NCBI RefSeq assembly: GCF_011386835.1
Contig: NC_088792.1
Span: 217,964,394 to 218,028,393 of the forward strand
Reading direction: 5' to 3'
Length of the DNA: 64,000 nt
DNA from: Chrysemys picta bellii
Lineage: Eukaryota > Chordata > Testudines > Emydidae
In this document: one piece after another, positions 24,390 through 36,449 of the stretch
Layout: each line of letters begins with the position of its first letter
Position numbering within the stretch: position 1 is the stretch's first letter
Notes under the pieces: generated by a model
Database searches by the model: none
Seen by the model: the letters and a program-made list of their open reading frames with translations, nothing else
Told to the model about the DNA's origin: nothing
Made by a program: the position numbers and the translations under genes

Positions 24390-24759
24390 GCAACCCGTGG
24401 GGTCGGCCCCACTTGCAGCCCGCCTGCTCCTGGGCCGGTTCTCTGGCTGGAGCTGAAATGAAAGAACCCGGTGGGTGGGGACGCGCCGGCCCTGAGGAGG
24501 TTACAGGGCCGCCCCCCGCCCGGGCCGGGCTCTTTGTGTACACAGCTGCACTCCGCGCAGGGGACCTAAAGGAAATGGTTAGAGGAAGGGCTGGCTTTGG
24601 AGGCGGCGAGGCTGTTGTCAGGGGCGGGCGGGGGGGCTGGCGCGCTGCAAGCCAGATGTAGGCCGCCCCCATCCCCGCCTCCCTTGCGCCTCTTCGGCTG
24701 CACTGGCGCGGCCACGCCGGAGCCCTTGTGCGAACCGAGCAGATCTGATGAGTTAGCTG

Positions 24760-24821
24760 GTTGCTATGGTGAGGGGGCCGTGTCACGTGGCCAGGGTGCT
24801 GCTCCAGGCGGTTTGACGTCA
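24760..24821 (+). promoter_or_regulatory. Putative MAPRE2 core-proximal element cluster (X-box-like, E-box, CRE)
   Basis: Within 62 bp there are three recognisable sites: an RFX/X-box half-like gttgctatggt (24760-24770), an E-box gtcacgtgg with core CACGTG (24784-24789), and a full cAMP-response element TGACGTCA (24814-24821). They lie about 160-220 bp upstream of the start codon inside the CpG island, where a proximal promoter is expected. There is no TATA box. Function is inferred from motifs only. Confidence 0.6.
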
Positions 24822-24979
24822 GCAGGGAGGCAGGCAGGCAGGCAAGGGGAGAGCGAGCGCGAGGAGCGAGCCGCTGTAGCAAAGCAGCAGAGCAGCCCCG
24901 GCGCAGCCTCTCCGCCGACCTTCCGCGCGCGAGCGAGCGAGCCAGGCAGCCAGCCGTGTGGGGGTGGGAGCGCGCGCCA

Positions 24980-25098
24980 ATGCCGGGACCTACCCAAACG
25001 CTGTCCCCAAATGGCGAGAACAACAACGACATCCTGCAGGATAACGGCACCATCATCCCCTTCAGGAAGCACACGGTGCGCGGGGAACGTTCCTACAG
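24980..25098 (+). CDS. MAPRE2: MAPRE2 (EB2/RP1) coding exon 1
   Basis: First coding exon of microtubule-associated protein RP/EB family member 2, a plus-end tracking protein that binds growing microtubule tips through a calponin-homology domain and recruits partners through a C-terminal EB homology domain. The exon encodes 39 codons plus two bases. It opens MPGPTQTLSPNGENNND and ends ...TVRGERSY before a GT donor (gtaacc) at 25099. This is the EB2-specific N-terminal extension that EB1 and EB3 lack. The phase-2 junction joins to the exon at 51929 to give ...[11 protein letters not shown], matching the vertebrate protein. The exon lies in a CpG island, and no ATG occurs in the 140 bases before the start. 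The start context is weak (C at -3, C at +4). By memory the turtle has one Asn fewer than the human protein near residue 22. Identification is by family knowledge and is very confident. Confidence 0.96.
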
Positions 25099-25299
25099 GT
25101 AACCCGCGCTGGCTTGCGGGGATCGCCCTGCTGCGTGTGCGTGTGACTGGGATGGGGGCTGCTGCGGGCATTGCAGCAAAGGGACAGGCAGGGGGATTAC
25201 ATAACAAAACACCGTGCTCTCAGCGGCGTATTAGCCGGGGTCCTGCCTCGCCTGCATGGAAGCCTGGCTCTTGGAAATAGCGTTTGTATTGTCCAGCTG

Positions 25300-27090
25300 G
25301 AAAACATTTTGTGAGTAGACTTGCTGCCTGTAGGGGCTCTCCCCCCCGCCCCACAGACCCCTCCTTCCTTGCGTATTGATAAAAAACGCAAACGAGAGAG
25401 ATCTGTGGGGTCGCCCAAAGGGAACAGGGCTGCAGCGCCGAATTTCTGGCTGTGCCGGGGTCGCTGGGCATCTGTGCGTGAAAGCCAAGGCGAAGGGATG
25501 GAGTAAAAACGGCTTGTGCCTGCCCTGGTGTGTGCAGGAAAAATGGAATCCTCTAGATTAAACTGCAGTCTGTGATGATGATGTTAAAGCGCCAGATTGA
25601 TGGAGCTTTGTAAGAATTCTGCTCCCTGATTGGTGGAAGGCTTGACAGCAGAGGTCACGGTGTCACGCATTTACTAAAATTTCCTCCTCGAAATCGAGGG
25701 TTTATTAGAAACACGGTGGACTGCAGCCGTTTCTCGAAGACACTGCGTATCCCGTGCCTTTTCTTTGATTCTGGTGTGTTGCAGGGAACACAGCCCTTCT
25801 TTTCAGTTGGGAAGCAATTGCATTACATTTTTGACTATATGGTTTGAGGATGGTGGCTGTGTTCTTTGTCGCAGTTGTAAGCATTTTTGATTAATGGTTT
25901 GGCATGTATTGTTGGCACCGTTTTTACATTAACATATCTGACAATATGGTCCACTAGATAAGCTAATTAAAAATGTTTGCATTTTTTGATAAGAATAACA
26001 ATGTAGCCTTGAATGCAACTAGTTTTATGTGCTCTGAGCTGTAGACTTGAAGAGTGATAGTATAGTCAGTCATATCTCCTCTAAAGTTAAGATGCAGTTA
26101 TTTTAAATGCTGCCTTGATGACAGCAAGCCGTGCCTTTTTAGAGAACACACATCTTTCAAAGCTCATATTCTCAAACCAGCAACAGGAAATGATACTGTC
26201 CTTAAAATGTTAGCTAAATATTTAGGTAATGTATATTATCTGATTGCACATAGAACTGGGTCAAAATAAACATGAGTGTTTGGCTCAGTTAGCCAAAGAA
26301 AATCAGAGTATTTCACTTTATTTTTTATTAGGAATAACCTGGCCCTAATAACTCAGTTATACCAATATTAACCTTGTAGGTAAATCTTGGCTGAATGCAT
26401 ACAGTTCCCCAACATCTAATGGCTTATCACTCAAATTAATGTGGTGAGGTGACATACTTGTGGAATCCAAGTGCTTACTGTACCCTGAATGCCACACACA
26501 AATTTAGCCTGCTCTTTCTTAGAATCTTATTGCTTCCCAGAGGCCTTCAGGTCTCTACAGGCATTTCCTTTATGTTATAGAGTTCATTGGGCTTAGTTTT
26601 AAAGCAAAATTATTAAACTTCCAATAGAGTTTTCACCTTTCGTAAAGAATCATTCCTACTGACAGGAAGACTGAAGCTCTCGTTTCGTACATTTAAATTC
26701 CTGCCATGTAGCATAGTTTTGTTTGAGAGGACAGCTGGATTTTGACCACATGGTTAAATGGAAGCATTTTGCTGCATCTTTGCAGTTGGGCAGTACTTTG
26801 GTAACGCAATCTTTTGATAGAAGTAAGTTTAATTTTAGGCACTCCAGTTTGACTTACAAAAGATAGCACTGTCTTCAGTGTTTGTTGAAACCCTTTGTTC
26901 AATAAGATCCTCCCATAGCACTGTTGCACCAGAGACGAATCACTGTTTACATTTAGTACTTCTGCACCTACCAACAAAATAATCAATTTTCTTGACTGAC
27001 AATGATGCATGTTGGAATGGTATTCACATCAACAAGACTATGCCCCAAAATTGAATTTTTGAAAATTGCTGTAGTAAGACTACTGGAAAC
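25300..27090. other. Intron 1 start, nothing recognised beyond CpG island
   Basis: No repeat or exon identified. Ordinary AT-rich intronic sequence. Confidence 0.5.
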
Positions 27091-27105
27091 ATTATGGTGG
27101 AATGA

Positions 27106-27339
27106 CAGGTTTCAGGGTAGCAGCCGTGTTAGTCTGTATCCTCAAAAAGAACAGGAGTACTTGTGGCACCTTAGAGACTAACAAATTTATTAGAGCATAA
27201 GCTTTCGTGGACTACAACCCACCTCTTTGGATGCATATAGCATATGCATATGCATCCGAAGAAGTGGGTTGTAGCCCACGAAAGCTTATGCTCTAATAAA
27301 TTTGTTAGTCTCTAAGGTGCCACAAGTACTCCTGTTCTT
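27106..27339. mobile_element. Foldback palindromic insertion, copy 1
   Basis: Starts with the head caggtttcagggtagcagcc, then an arm (about 27150-27233) that is repeated in inverse orientation (about 27240-27339) around the centre catatgcatatg. It ends cctgttctt. The 15-16 bp direct repeat attatggtggaatga (27091-27105) / attatggtggaaatga (27340-27355) marks the insertion. Non-coding. Confidence 0.85.
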
Positions 27340-27564
27340 ATTATGGTGGAAATGATTGTATCAGTTGAATAATACTTCACATGAAAATTGCTTACATTTA
27401 GCCTTTTACCCAGAGACTATCCAGGCCTCAAGATGTTTTAAAGCCTCTTTATCAATTCACCCACCTGTGAGAATGGAATGTAGCCCTTTACCTGTCAACA
27501 CTAACACTGTACATCATTTTAGGATATCTAAATGAATAATCCAATTAAATGCAAGCTAGAATGG

Positions 27565-27790
27565 CATCTTTATTTAGTGAATAAGCACTGGACTGGGATT
27601 CAGGAGATCTGGAATCTGTTCTTGGCTCTGCTAACAACATGCCTTGTGACCTGGCACAAGTCATTTTACCTGACTGTGCCAGTTTTCCTATCTATCAAAT
27701 GGGGGTAATGATACTTTCAAAAAGTGTTCTGAGACCTACAGATGAAAAGTGCTGTATAAGTGAATACTACTTAACTGCAATTTACAGGAA
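27565..27790 (+). repeat. MIR SINE
   Basis: Contains cactggactgggattcagg, gtgacctggcacaagtcatt and tcaaatgggggtaatgatac in MIR order. Well recognisable. Confidence 0.8.
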
Positions 27791-27799
27791 ATATTTAGT

Positions 27800-28515
27800 T
27801 AAATAGCTAAATTGGGATTTCATCATGACACAAGATCACATTCTTAATTTTGCTGAAGCTGCCATGAAATGTTTAAAAAAACAGTTGGCTTAGGCCTTTG
27901 ACGTACCCTGAGTTCTAGTAGGATGAAAGTCCTTATACGCAAGTAAATTATGTTTCATCTGAAAGGCAGCATTACACCCACTAAGATCATGCTGGACTAT
28001 TAGTTCAATTGAATTTGAGGGAAGAAAATACACCTTGTATAAAATTCTGTCCAATTTCTTGTATAGCATTTTGCATTTTCCTTATAGCTTTCATATTCAA
28101 ATACTGACCAGAACAAACATCTCATAAAATCACACCCCAAGCTGTCATGACTCTGATGGTTAGTTGGTTTCATATATATTTAGAAATATGGATTAATTGT
28201 ACTCTTAAAAAAATCCTAAAACATGAAGTAGAAGTCAATTGTTGGGCAAATCTTGTGTAACAAAACAAAAAATATTCTGCTCACAATCTAGTTTGACCAA
28301 GTTAAACTGTGCCTACTCTGTTTTCATGAAAAGCAAATACTGTCTCTCTCTCTCCTACAATGTTAGACACCATCTCAAGTTATCCTCCATAATATACCTT
28401 AGATGCTTTTATGTAAACACATCTTAATTTAAACAAAGGAAATGGTTAAGTTGGTCATAATAAACATATGTTTGTTATTCTAGTGAAAAATTAGTGCTTT
28501 TATAATATTTAATAT
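27800..28515. other. Intronic, nothing recognised
   Basis: AT-rich sequence, no supported feature. Confidence 0.5.
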
Positions 28516-28725
28516 TGTTAGGCATTATTTAACTCTTGTAGAGTGCTTTTCATGTGTAAATCTCAATGCACTTTTCAAAGGATGGGAGTATCATCTCCAT
28601 TTTGCAGATGGAGAAACTGAGACAAAGTGACTTGGCCAAGGTTGTCCAGCATTCCAGGAGCAGAGCAAATAATAGAACCCAGGTCTCCTGAGTCCCAATA
28701 CAGTGGTTTATCCACTAGGCCATGT
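28516..28725 (-). repeat. MIR-type SINE (reverse)
   Basis: Reverse MIR with the diagnostic ccattttgcagatggagaaa core and a tccactaggcca head complement. Confidence 0.75.
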
Positions 28726-28908
28726 AATAGTCTTCAACAGCCTTGTAAGGTAGATATTCTCCCCATTTTACAGATAGGGAAACACATATACAGCGTGTTA
28801 AGTGGCTTGCAGTAGGTTACCCAGGGAGTCAACAACAGAGCTACTATTCAAACTCTGAAGCAGTTCCTGGTTTCCAGTTCTGTGCTCAATCCATAAGATC
28901 ATGTTGCA
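28726..28908 (-). repeat. Second MIR-type SINE (reverse), abutting the first
   Basis: Core ccattttacagatagggaaa in the same orientation directly after the previous copy. Tandem or successive insertion. Confidence 0.7.
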
Positions 28909-29539
28909 TCTTACAGTAATAATTGTAAATATTAAATTTATATTAGTTTATTAAAATGCTATTTCTGGAGTGGAAAGGAAGGACAAGATGGTGTTAGTTT
29001 GATACATCTCATTCAGGAGGCTTGGCTGTAAATTTGGTTTGGAACTAAGGTGTAATAAATTTTGATGGCCAAGAATGGATCTTGGCTCCCACCAGAGAAT
29101 AGCCCAATATTTGCTCATAATTACAATTCTCTGCCCTAGGTAAATATGAGTAAATCAGTAAAGCAGCGAATCAGGAATGACAGAGCTGAGTGGAGACATT
29201 TTTAAACAGGTACCTGCCCACAGCACCCTATGCCACAATCTAGGCAATTCAATCAGTTCACCAGCCACACACAAATATTTAAAGTACTTGTCAAGTTTCA
29301 TATTACAAATCTGAAGTAAAATTTTTAATTCACTGAAATAGTGGAATCTTACACCCTCTTTCATGGGATACCACTCCTAATTTGTTTTATGCACATGCAG
29401 TTGGGAAATCAGATTTATTAATTGGCCTTTTGCCCACTAACCATATCACTTACTTCCCTGCCCTAAGCTTTTAAGAATGATCATTTAAAGTTTTCAGGAC
29501 TCTTTCAGGCTTTTTGCTAGTACATACAGCTTGAGTACA

Positions 29540-29559
29540 GATATATATATATATATATT
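29540..29559. repeat. (AT)n microsatellite
   Basis: About 10 AT units. Confidence 0.9.
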
Positions 29560-29836
29560 ATTTCTGACACAATATCTTTGTTTAGTTATAAATATTTACT
29601 TACTGTAAGTGTCCTCTTCTCATTTTATAAAGAGAAACTGGTATTTACACTGCTGATGTGTAGGTTTTTCTGTGCATAATAATGAATGTGGAACAGAAGT
29701 GATGGTGTCCTCATCCATTGATTATAAAAACTATAATGTTTGACAGGATATGTCCAGAGTTTCAATTGGTGTCAGGGTATAGGGATTTTCAGATGGTAAT
29801 TTATTTGGCCTATAGAAGTTAGAGTTAAATTAATGG

Positions 29837-30088
29837 CAGGGGTGGCTCCAGGCACCAGTGCACCAAGCGCGTGCCTGGGGCGGCAGGCTGCGGGGGGTGG
29901 CCTGCTGGTCGCCGTGAGGGCGGCAGTCAGGCTGCCTTCAGCGGCATGCCTGTGGGAGGTCCGCCGGTCCTGCAGCTTTGGCGGCGGGTACACCGAAGGC
30001 GCGGGACCGGCGGACCTCCCGCAGGGGTGCTGCCAAAGGCTGCCTGACTGCCATGCTTGGGGCGGCAAAATACATAGAGCCGCCCCTG
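29837..30088. mobile_element. Non-autonomous hAT (CAGGGGCGGCTC ends), copy 2
   Basis: 252 bp relative of the element at 20747, ends CAGGGGTGGCTC and GAGCCGCCCCTG, 8 bp duplication attaatgg (29829-29836) / attcatgg (30089-30096) with one mismatch. Inserted at the left junction of the foldback unit at 30097. Confidence 0.9.
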
Positions 30089-30096
30089 ATTCATGG

Positions 30097-30163
30097 TATC
30101 AAGTATCAGAGGGGTAGGCGTGTTAGTCTGGATCTGTAAAAAGCGACAGGACTCTGTCGCTTT
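30097..30163. mobile_element. Short foldback insertion, related subfamily
   Basis: Head tatcagaggggtaggcgtgt resembles the head of the longer foldbacks (tagcagccgtgttagtctg). It is followed by aaaaagcgacag and its perfect inverse ctgtcgcttttt. The direct repeat ttaaattaatgg (29825-29836 and 30164-30175) brackets this unit together with the hAT element inserted beside it. Confidence 0.7.
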
Positions 30164-30782
30164 TTAAATTAATGGTAGAATGTTAACAGTTTTAGGACCC
30201 AGAAGTCTAGAATCATACTTCACATCATTACCAGTATTTTCTTTTGTTTCCATTGTATTAAGTCCTGGACAAATTTTCTACTTGAGAATTTTGGACCATG
30301 AATCATTCATCTGTAAGAAAACCCGTATTATATGTCTCGAGGGTTTCTCTGTATTGTTAAACTAGTTTCGTCCACTGATATTTTACTCTTTGAATAAGTC
30401 TATTCCTTCTGTATGTCTAGAGCAGTGGAATTTACCTTTTGGTACAAAATAACTGTATTCTTTACTTAAGTATTTAAGAAGGATTTATTGCATTATCTTA
30501 GTTTGGTTAGACAGAGCACAAACTCCTGCTTGCCGCACTCCAGCAAATAGTTCAATTGACTTTAAATAAGACTACTCACATGGATGAAATGAGTACAGTA
30601 GAGCTCAGAGTCTTGTTGCAAGGAATGATGGGAGAAGATACTAAATAAACAAGTACTCTCATTTTATGGGATTGGATAAGTAAAGCTGACAGACTGTAGT
30701 TCAGTACCACACCCTTCAGTCTCTGAAAATTTCAAATACTAACCATGACAAATGCTTTTATAACTTGGATATAAAGGTTAGA

Positions 30783-30892
30783 CTTTCGAAAGTGCTCAGT
30801 GTTGATCTGTTTGGTCCCATTGCAGTTGATGGGAGTCTTAGCTTTGACTTCAGTGGGAACAGATTTAGATCAGTGCTGAGTGCTTTTGAAAA
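30783..30892. repeat. Palindromic reptile repeat
   Basis: aaagtgctcagtgttgatct is mirrored by agatcagtgctgagtgcttt around ccattgcagttgatgggag. A decayed inverted-repeat element. Similar motifs occur at about 60831 and 61735. Confidence 0.6.
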
Positions 30893-32215
30893 TCATATCC
30901 TATACGTTTGGCTCCAGTCCAAAAGGTATGGACTCTTTTTTTGATAACCCCTTTTGCCTTTCAAGCATCTGAAGTAAAATACTACCACCGTGATAAGGTA
31001 ATACCCACGGTAATGTCCTGTGTGTATTAAATGGTGACTTAAAGGAAGCAATTAGTATCCAATGTAACTTGTATGAGTGATGCAAGAATCTGTCCTTACC
31101 TCTTGCCTACTGTCTGTCTGTTGGACAACAGATGTTCTTCTGTGTTTATCTTTATTCTCGTACAGGTTGGATTCCTATCTCATTCCAATTCCCTTTCACG
31201 GAGTCTACTTTGTGTGTTTGTGTTTGTGTTTAAAGGCTATTTTCTCCTCAAAAGCTGGAGTGAGCAAATTCTGATTCTGGGATAAATTGAAGATACTGTT
31301 TCAATGGATATAGCCCACTTGAGAGATCCTGCTTATAAAAATGGGCTAGAGTGGCACACCATGGAGCTGTACTTAAAGAGAACTTGTTTTGGCAAAGCAA
31401 ATGTTCTGAGTGTACTCCACACTACAGCTGACCGGTAGGGCAAGGGGCTGATCTCATTTGCACAATAGCGTTGCACTGGCATTTCAAAATATAAATATTC
31501 CTCAGCCTGAAATTGTTGGTGATCCTATTCTGATTATAACTTAGATTCTTGTTGAAGAGAACCTCTTTATGACTTACAAGAGAGTCTAGCATTAGGTCAT
31601 GTAAGGAAGTGAAACTAAAACTTTTTCCAACATACCACCCTCTTCTCAGCCTGCAAGACAGTTCTGTTTGACTAAAGTGCTTTGGGTAGAATTGAAATAT
31701 ATGCTGCATTTGTAGGTCTATGAAGCATCCTGTGGCTAGATGGGTTTTATTTTAAAGGTACAGCTTGTTGAGCTGCTTATTAATACGGTCACCATCCCAG
31801 TGTTGGGTGGCTGCTAGCAAAAGGAGAGTAGATTTAAGATATTGGAAAATTTAACCTGATGTATCCTTTAGGAATAACCTTCTTGGCTTCGACCCAGCCT
31901 TGTCCTCTTGTGGGGAGACCTTGTTGCTAGGTACTTTCCTGCTGGTGAAGTTAGTGTTTCCTGCTGCCACTGCAGCTGGCAGTGAAAAATGTCTTAGCAG
32001 AATTTATATGGAAAAAAGGTTTGGTAATTTGGGGGACATAGGTGTAGGGAACTGCATGGTTTTGCCCACAAGAAGCAAGGTATTAAGTAAATTGATAGCA
32101 GCAAGGTAGAAACCTTAATTGGCCTTTGTCCTTCGCTATGTGGGTGGAGAGAGTGAGGTCCAACTGCCTTGTCACATTTGGACTAGAATATAAGAATAGA
32201 ACCCTCTGTGCAGGC
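30893..32215. other. Intronic, nothing recognised
   Basis: No exon or identifiable repeat. Short open frames only. Confidence 0.5.
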
Positions 32216-32219
32216 CTAG

Positions 32220-32900
32220 GTTCTGTGAAGTGTAATGGACCCATTGAGGCATTGGGGATTGGTGGATGTCATTGCTAAAGCTCCCTCCCCCCTGCAGCAT
32301 AAGGGGAGGAGCCACCAAACCCAGGCATCAGCTAAATCTGGGGAATAAAAAATAAGAAAACAGAGATGGGAGTGAAGGTCAAAGGGATAAAGTCAGGGAT
32401 TCAGAGGAGGACACTGAGCAGAGAACCCCGGACAGTGCCTGCTACTCCTCAGAGGTGTCCAGGAAGGCAGTGGACACCTCCCAGAGGAACTCTGCCTGGA
32501 TATGTGACCTAAGGAGGGACCGAAAGTAGGCCCCACAGTCACAGAGCACCCACCATCCAGCTTCCTCCTCCTGGTATGATGGATGGCCGTCTTGGCAAGT
32601 GCCTGGAGCAGGCTGATGAGGCGGTCTTGTGACTTTGTGGGGCCATTGACAGAGTGTCCTTGGATCAGGAGGTGTGGGGGAAAAGGGCAGCCAGTACCTG
32701 AGGAGGAGATTCTGGAGGAACTGGAAGACAGGATGCAGTATGGTGCACCCTATATAAATGCACACCATGGTCTCCCTCTCGCTGGAGAAAGAGCAGGAAT
32801 TGGGGGAGGTTGGGAACCATGCCAGGTACATGCTCATGCTCATGGTGAGGTAGTGAAAGAAGTTAGATCAGGCAGTAACCTTTCCCATGTATACAATGGG
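32220..32900 (-). mobile_element. LINE 3' end, L1/Tx1-like (reverse)
   Basis: The minus-strand frame 32442-32843 reads YLAWFPTSPNSC, ERETMVCIYIGC, FQFLQNLLLRYWLPFSP and CDCGAYFRSLLRSHIQAEFL. This is the C-terminal tail that follows the reverse transcriptase in L1/Tx1-like LINEs of reptiles, where a C-x2-C-x7-H-x4-C motif is usual. Here the second Cys and the His are replaced. 3' UTR sequence follows toward 32220. Family name is from memory; the coding remnant itself is clear. Confidence 0.6.
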
Positions 32901-35215
32901 TTGGAGGATAGGGAATGAAAACTAACATAGTGTAGAGCTATATTTGAAGCAGTTATTCACTCCAAAATGCGAGTGAATTTTTGAAATGTGTAACACTTGT
33001 TGGAGAAAAATTCTTGCACTCATCCTCCCTTCTTCCTCCCACTCTAAGGCAGCCATAGCTCAGGCTTGGTAAAGAAGCAGATTAGCATGTGTCAGCTTTT
33101 TACTCCCTGCAGACTTTCCAACCAACCCTCTTGGTGGTTTCATAATAGAAAATGAGCGGTTTCATCACATATATTGTCAATCCCATTAACTGGTGATCTT
33201 GTTAATACTAAAATTAATACAACGTAGTTCAAAATGAGGATCTACTATTTGCATGTAATAATCTGGCTGTGAAGCTCTTCATTACTGAAGCGTTGCGGAA
33301 GAGTAAGTTTTGTGGACTAACACTTAATGCACACCAAACCACAGGGAAGGCTAGGACCATCTGGTAAAATCATATATGTATTTTAAAGGTCTGGCTTGAC
33401 CAATTTGATTTCATTTTCCTTTCATGTGTAGCTGTTAACAAACTAACTGAATCATAATTCAGTTAAATCTGTTTCTCTGTCACGCTGTCCAAAAAGGATT
33501 GGTTCATCAAGAGGAAATGTAAACATTAATCAGTGAAGGGAGGCTTAAGGATGTAGCTTTCATAGGAAATCCTACAACTGTGCCAAACTGAGCTGCTGGG
33601 GGAGGAATGTCCCAGGCAGGCTGTGGGCCAGTTCCAGCTCCTATTTATGCTAGTTTTACACCGGTTAACTCATTTCAAATCAATGGGGCAATTCTCACCT
33701 ACTGCCTTGTCAGAAAAGAATCGCATGTTATGAATCTGGGACATATGTGGATAGCAAAGGAAGGGAAAGATTATTAGAATAATCTTGTGTAAATGTGGTT
33801 TTAAGAGTGCTGTAGAATAATATTTTAAAAACCAGTGGAATTGACCAAGAAACTATTTCTCAAATGAAAAAAACTTTAGCCAAGATTTCTGGCTGCATAC
33901 TCAGGCTCCTGCACCAATAGTATTGCAATGTGCAGCTGAAGAAAGGAACAGCCCATCATTTTACTTCACTGAGCTGCAGAAAATCAATTAAGAATGTATA
34001 TGTGCTTTTGTTGTGTGTTTTTATACATATATAGTGGTGTGGGCAGGTACAGTGAATGTAATTTCAGCTGCTTTTTAGATATGCATTTTTCAGTATTGTA
34101 TTTCTTGGCAAAGTTCTAGGAGATGGTCAGTCCAAAGGGCTGTGGATAAGTGACATTTCAGAGAAGATATATTATTAGAAGTATATGTAAAATGAGCATT
34201 CCTCTTACAGCAGGGCTTCTTTTTGTATAATGCAAGTCTGCTACCTAAAAAGCTGCATTTAGTCAGAGATGCACTTTAATGCAAATTGTCACTCTGGAAT
34301 GCAGTGTGTGGATTCTCAGAAGGGCTGTTAGTACAGTACTGTGTTCTAAAAAATAAAAATATGCCTCAGGTAGATTTATACATTATTGTGAAGAGGAAAA
34401 CCTTTTAAGGTTAATCCCTGTGGAACTAGTGCGATAGCTGCCTGATTGAGACGCATTAAAACAATATATATCCCATTAAAATATTTCAGTTACAGTATTC
34501 AGTAGCTTATAAAGGGTAGCTTATCATTAAAACCATTATAGAAATCCTGAGTAATAGCTTGCTATGTGGAGGTGGAGTATACATCTCCAGTGAGAGAGAA
34601 GCCCCTTGGGGAGTTTCATTTACAGAAAGAATATCATTAGTGAGAGTTGGAAACATGGAGGCTGTGAAATTAAAATTGGTTAAATAAAAGGGATGTGTCA
34701 TACTGAAACTACAGCATTAGTTCACAAATAACAGAACTTTGTTGGAATCTTGTACACAGAGAGGGCTATGAATGATTTGTGTTGGCCCCTGTTGTAACAC
34801 TTTTTTGCCCAGTTGTCAATATTAAAAATTGTGACTGTCCTACAAAATATTACGCAAGATGCATGCAGATTCTGATTCAGAATCTGAAAACGGACTGTTC
34901 TCGGTTGCCATATTCCTTCATCCCAAAAATCAAAATGGCGCAGCCATTCGACATCTTTGTGCATTACTGTGTGGCACTACTCACTGTCCACCACGGATCT
35001 TTAAATAAAGGCCCAAACGCTCCTTTGAAAGTAGTGTAGCTTCTTTATGTGCCCTTTCTGTGGTCTCTAGGTCACATGTCATGGATTAGTACCAATTTTA
35101 GCTAATACACCTTTCCGAAGGGCAGGGTCTGTCTTTCCAATACCACTTCCACCATTTCCTGCCCAAGAATTACTAAATGTTAGAAAAGGATAGAAATTAA
35201 TTGGATTCAGAACAA
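32901..35215. other. Intronic, nothing firmly recognised
   Basis: A short piece of old repeat (atttatgctagttttacacc, about 33640-33710) is the only identifiable element. Confidence 0.45.
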
Positions 35216-35221
35216 GGCATA

Positions 35222-35361
35222 TAAGGGCTAGCCTACACTACAAAGGCTTTGCTGATATAGCTATAGTCTGTTAGGGGGTGATTTTTTTTTCTTTTTTCTT
35301 CTGCAGACTCCTAACAGACATACCTAGGCCAGCAAAGCTTTGTTGTGTTGACCTGGCCTAA
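35222..35361. repeat. Palindromic MITE-like repeat
   Basis: agcctacactacaaaggctt with tgctgatatag is mirrored, with mismatches, by ctaggccagcaaagctttgt; both arms end at tgttagg / cctaaca around a T-rich centre. Confidence 0.55.
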
Positions 35362-35853
35362 GGTTCATGAAATGAGCAGAACATTTTAAAAGTTAAAAGA
35401 AGAGTCACAAACAACTCTTTACTGTTACCAAAGTGAAATCCACCCCTTCTTATTTAAGGTAACTAATTAGAAAATAGATGTAGATTTTGGTACAATCTCA
35501 CTTCCTGCTAGGAAAAAAATGATTTGCAGGAGGATGGTGTCATTAGAAATAACTTCTTATAAATGTTCCACACGGTTCTGGGGTTTTTTGTTTTTTTTTT
35601 GACAGTTTGTGCTGTGCCAGAGTGGTGTTTCTGTTCCTGAAATGTGTTGTCACCGAATTTCATCGAGCAGGATGGTAGTGTGCAAATTTTAGGGAAATAT
35701 TTTTTTTACAATATCACCATACAGAAATGACCACAAGTTCATAGGGCAATGGAAATGGGAGGGGTAGTATAGGGTTTCTGCCTAATAGTTAAGTAGTGGG
35801 TTTTGATGCCAACGGATGATCTGATGACATCAAACTTTACAATGCTTTTCTTT

Positions 35854-36445
35854 AGGGCTGTCAAAAGATTTTTTAAAAATAATTGTAATTAATCACGAGA
35901 TTTAAAAAAGTCATGATTAATTGCAGTTTTAATCTCACTGTTAATAGAATACCAATTTAAATTTATTATAAATATTTTTGGATTTTTTTCTACATTTTCA
36001 AATATGTTAATTGCAATTACTACACAATATCAAGTGTACAGTGCTCACTTTATATTGTTTATTACAAATATTTGCATTTTAACAAAGGTAAAAGAAATAA
36101 TTTTCAATTCACCTCATACAAATACTGTAGTGCAGTTTCTTTAACGTGAAAGGGCAATTTAAAAATTCAGAATTACTTTTTGTTTTTGAATGCAGTTATG
36201 TTTAAAACTTTAGAGCCTACAAGTCGAAATATGAAGGGGCATACGAATGTTTAGCATATCTGGCATGTAAATACCTTACACTGTTGGCTACAACAGTGCC
36301 ATGTGAATGACTGTTCTCACCCTCTCATTTACAATGTCACCTGAAAGTATCATTATCTCCTGTAAATGAAAACAAACTTGTTTGTCTTAGTGATTGGCTG
36401 AACAAGAAGTAGGACTCAGTGGATTTGTTTGAGGTGATTTAAAAA
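35854..36445 (+). mobile_element. Internally deleted, truncated copy of the long-TIR hAT family
   Basis: Begins AGGGCTGTCAAAAG and runs through a long terminal arm homologous to that at 17682-19118 (aatatttgcattttaac, tttaacgtgaaaggg, ttagagcctacaag). At about 36229 it jumps to the transposase C-terminus on the + strand (ctggcatgtaaatac ... acaacagtgccatgtgaatg) and ends soon after caagaagtaggactcagtgg. The far terminal arm is missing. Confidence 0.75.
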
Positions 36446-36449
36446 ATTC

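Larger units (their letters stand above)
24390..25300. promoter_or_regulatory. CpG island over the MAPRE2 promoter and exon 1
   Basis: A GC-rich, CpG-dense block in otherwise AT-rich DNA, with many gcgcgc and gagcgagcg runs around 24840-24980. It spans the presumed transcription start, 5' UTR and first coding exon. Borders are judged by eye. CpG depletion is obvious on both sides. Confidence 0.85.

Noticed and set aside
24328..25074. Long minus-strand open frame of 248 codons over the CpG island
   Set aside because: High GC removes stops. It is antisense to the real MAPRE2 exon and its composition (Ala, Pro, Arg, Ser) is typical of GC-rich shadow frames.
24597..25280. Long + strand frame of 227 codons overlapping MAPRE2 exon 1
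   Set aside because: It runs in another frame from the MAPRE2 start, passes the exon 1 donor into intron sequence and has low-complexity composition.
27106..27339. CRISPR-like or tandem array
   Set aside because: The repeats are inverted, not spaced direct repeats, and this is vertebrate DNA.
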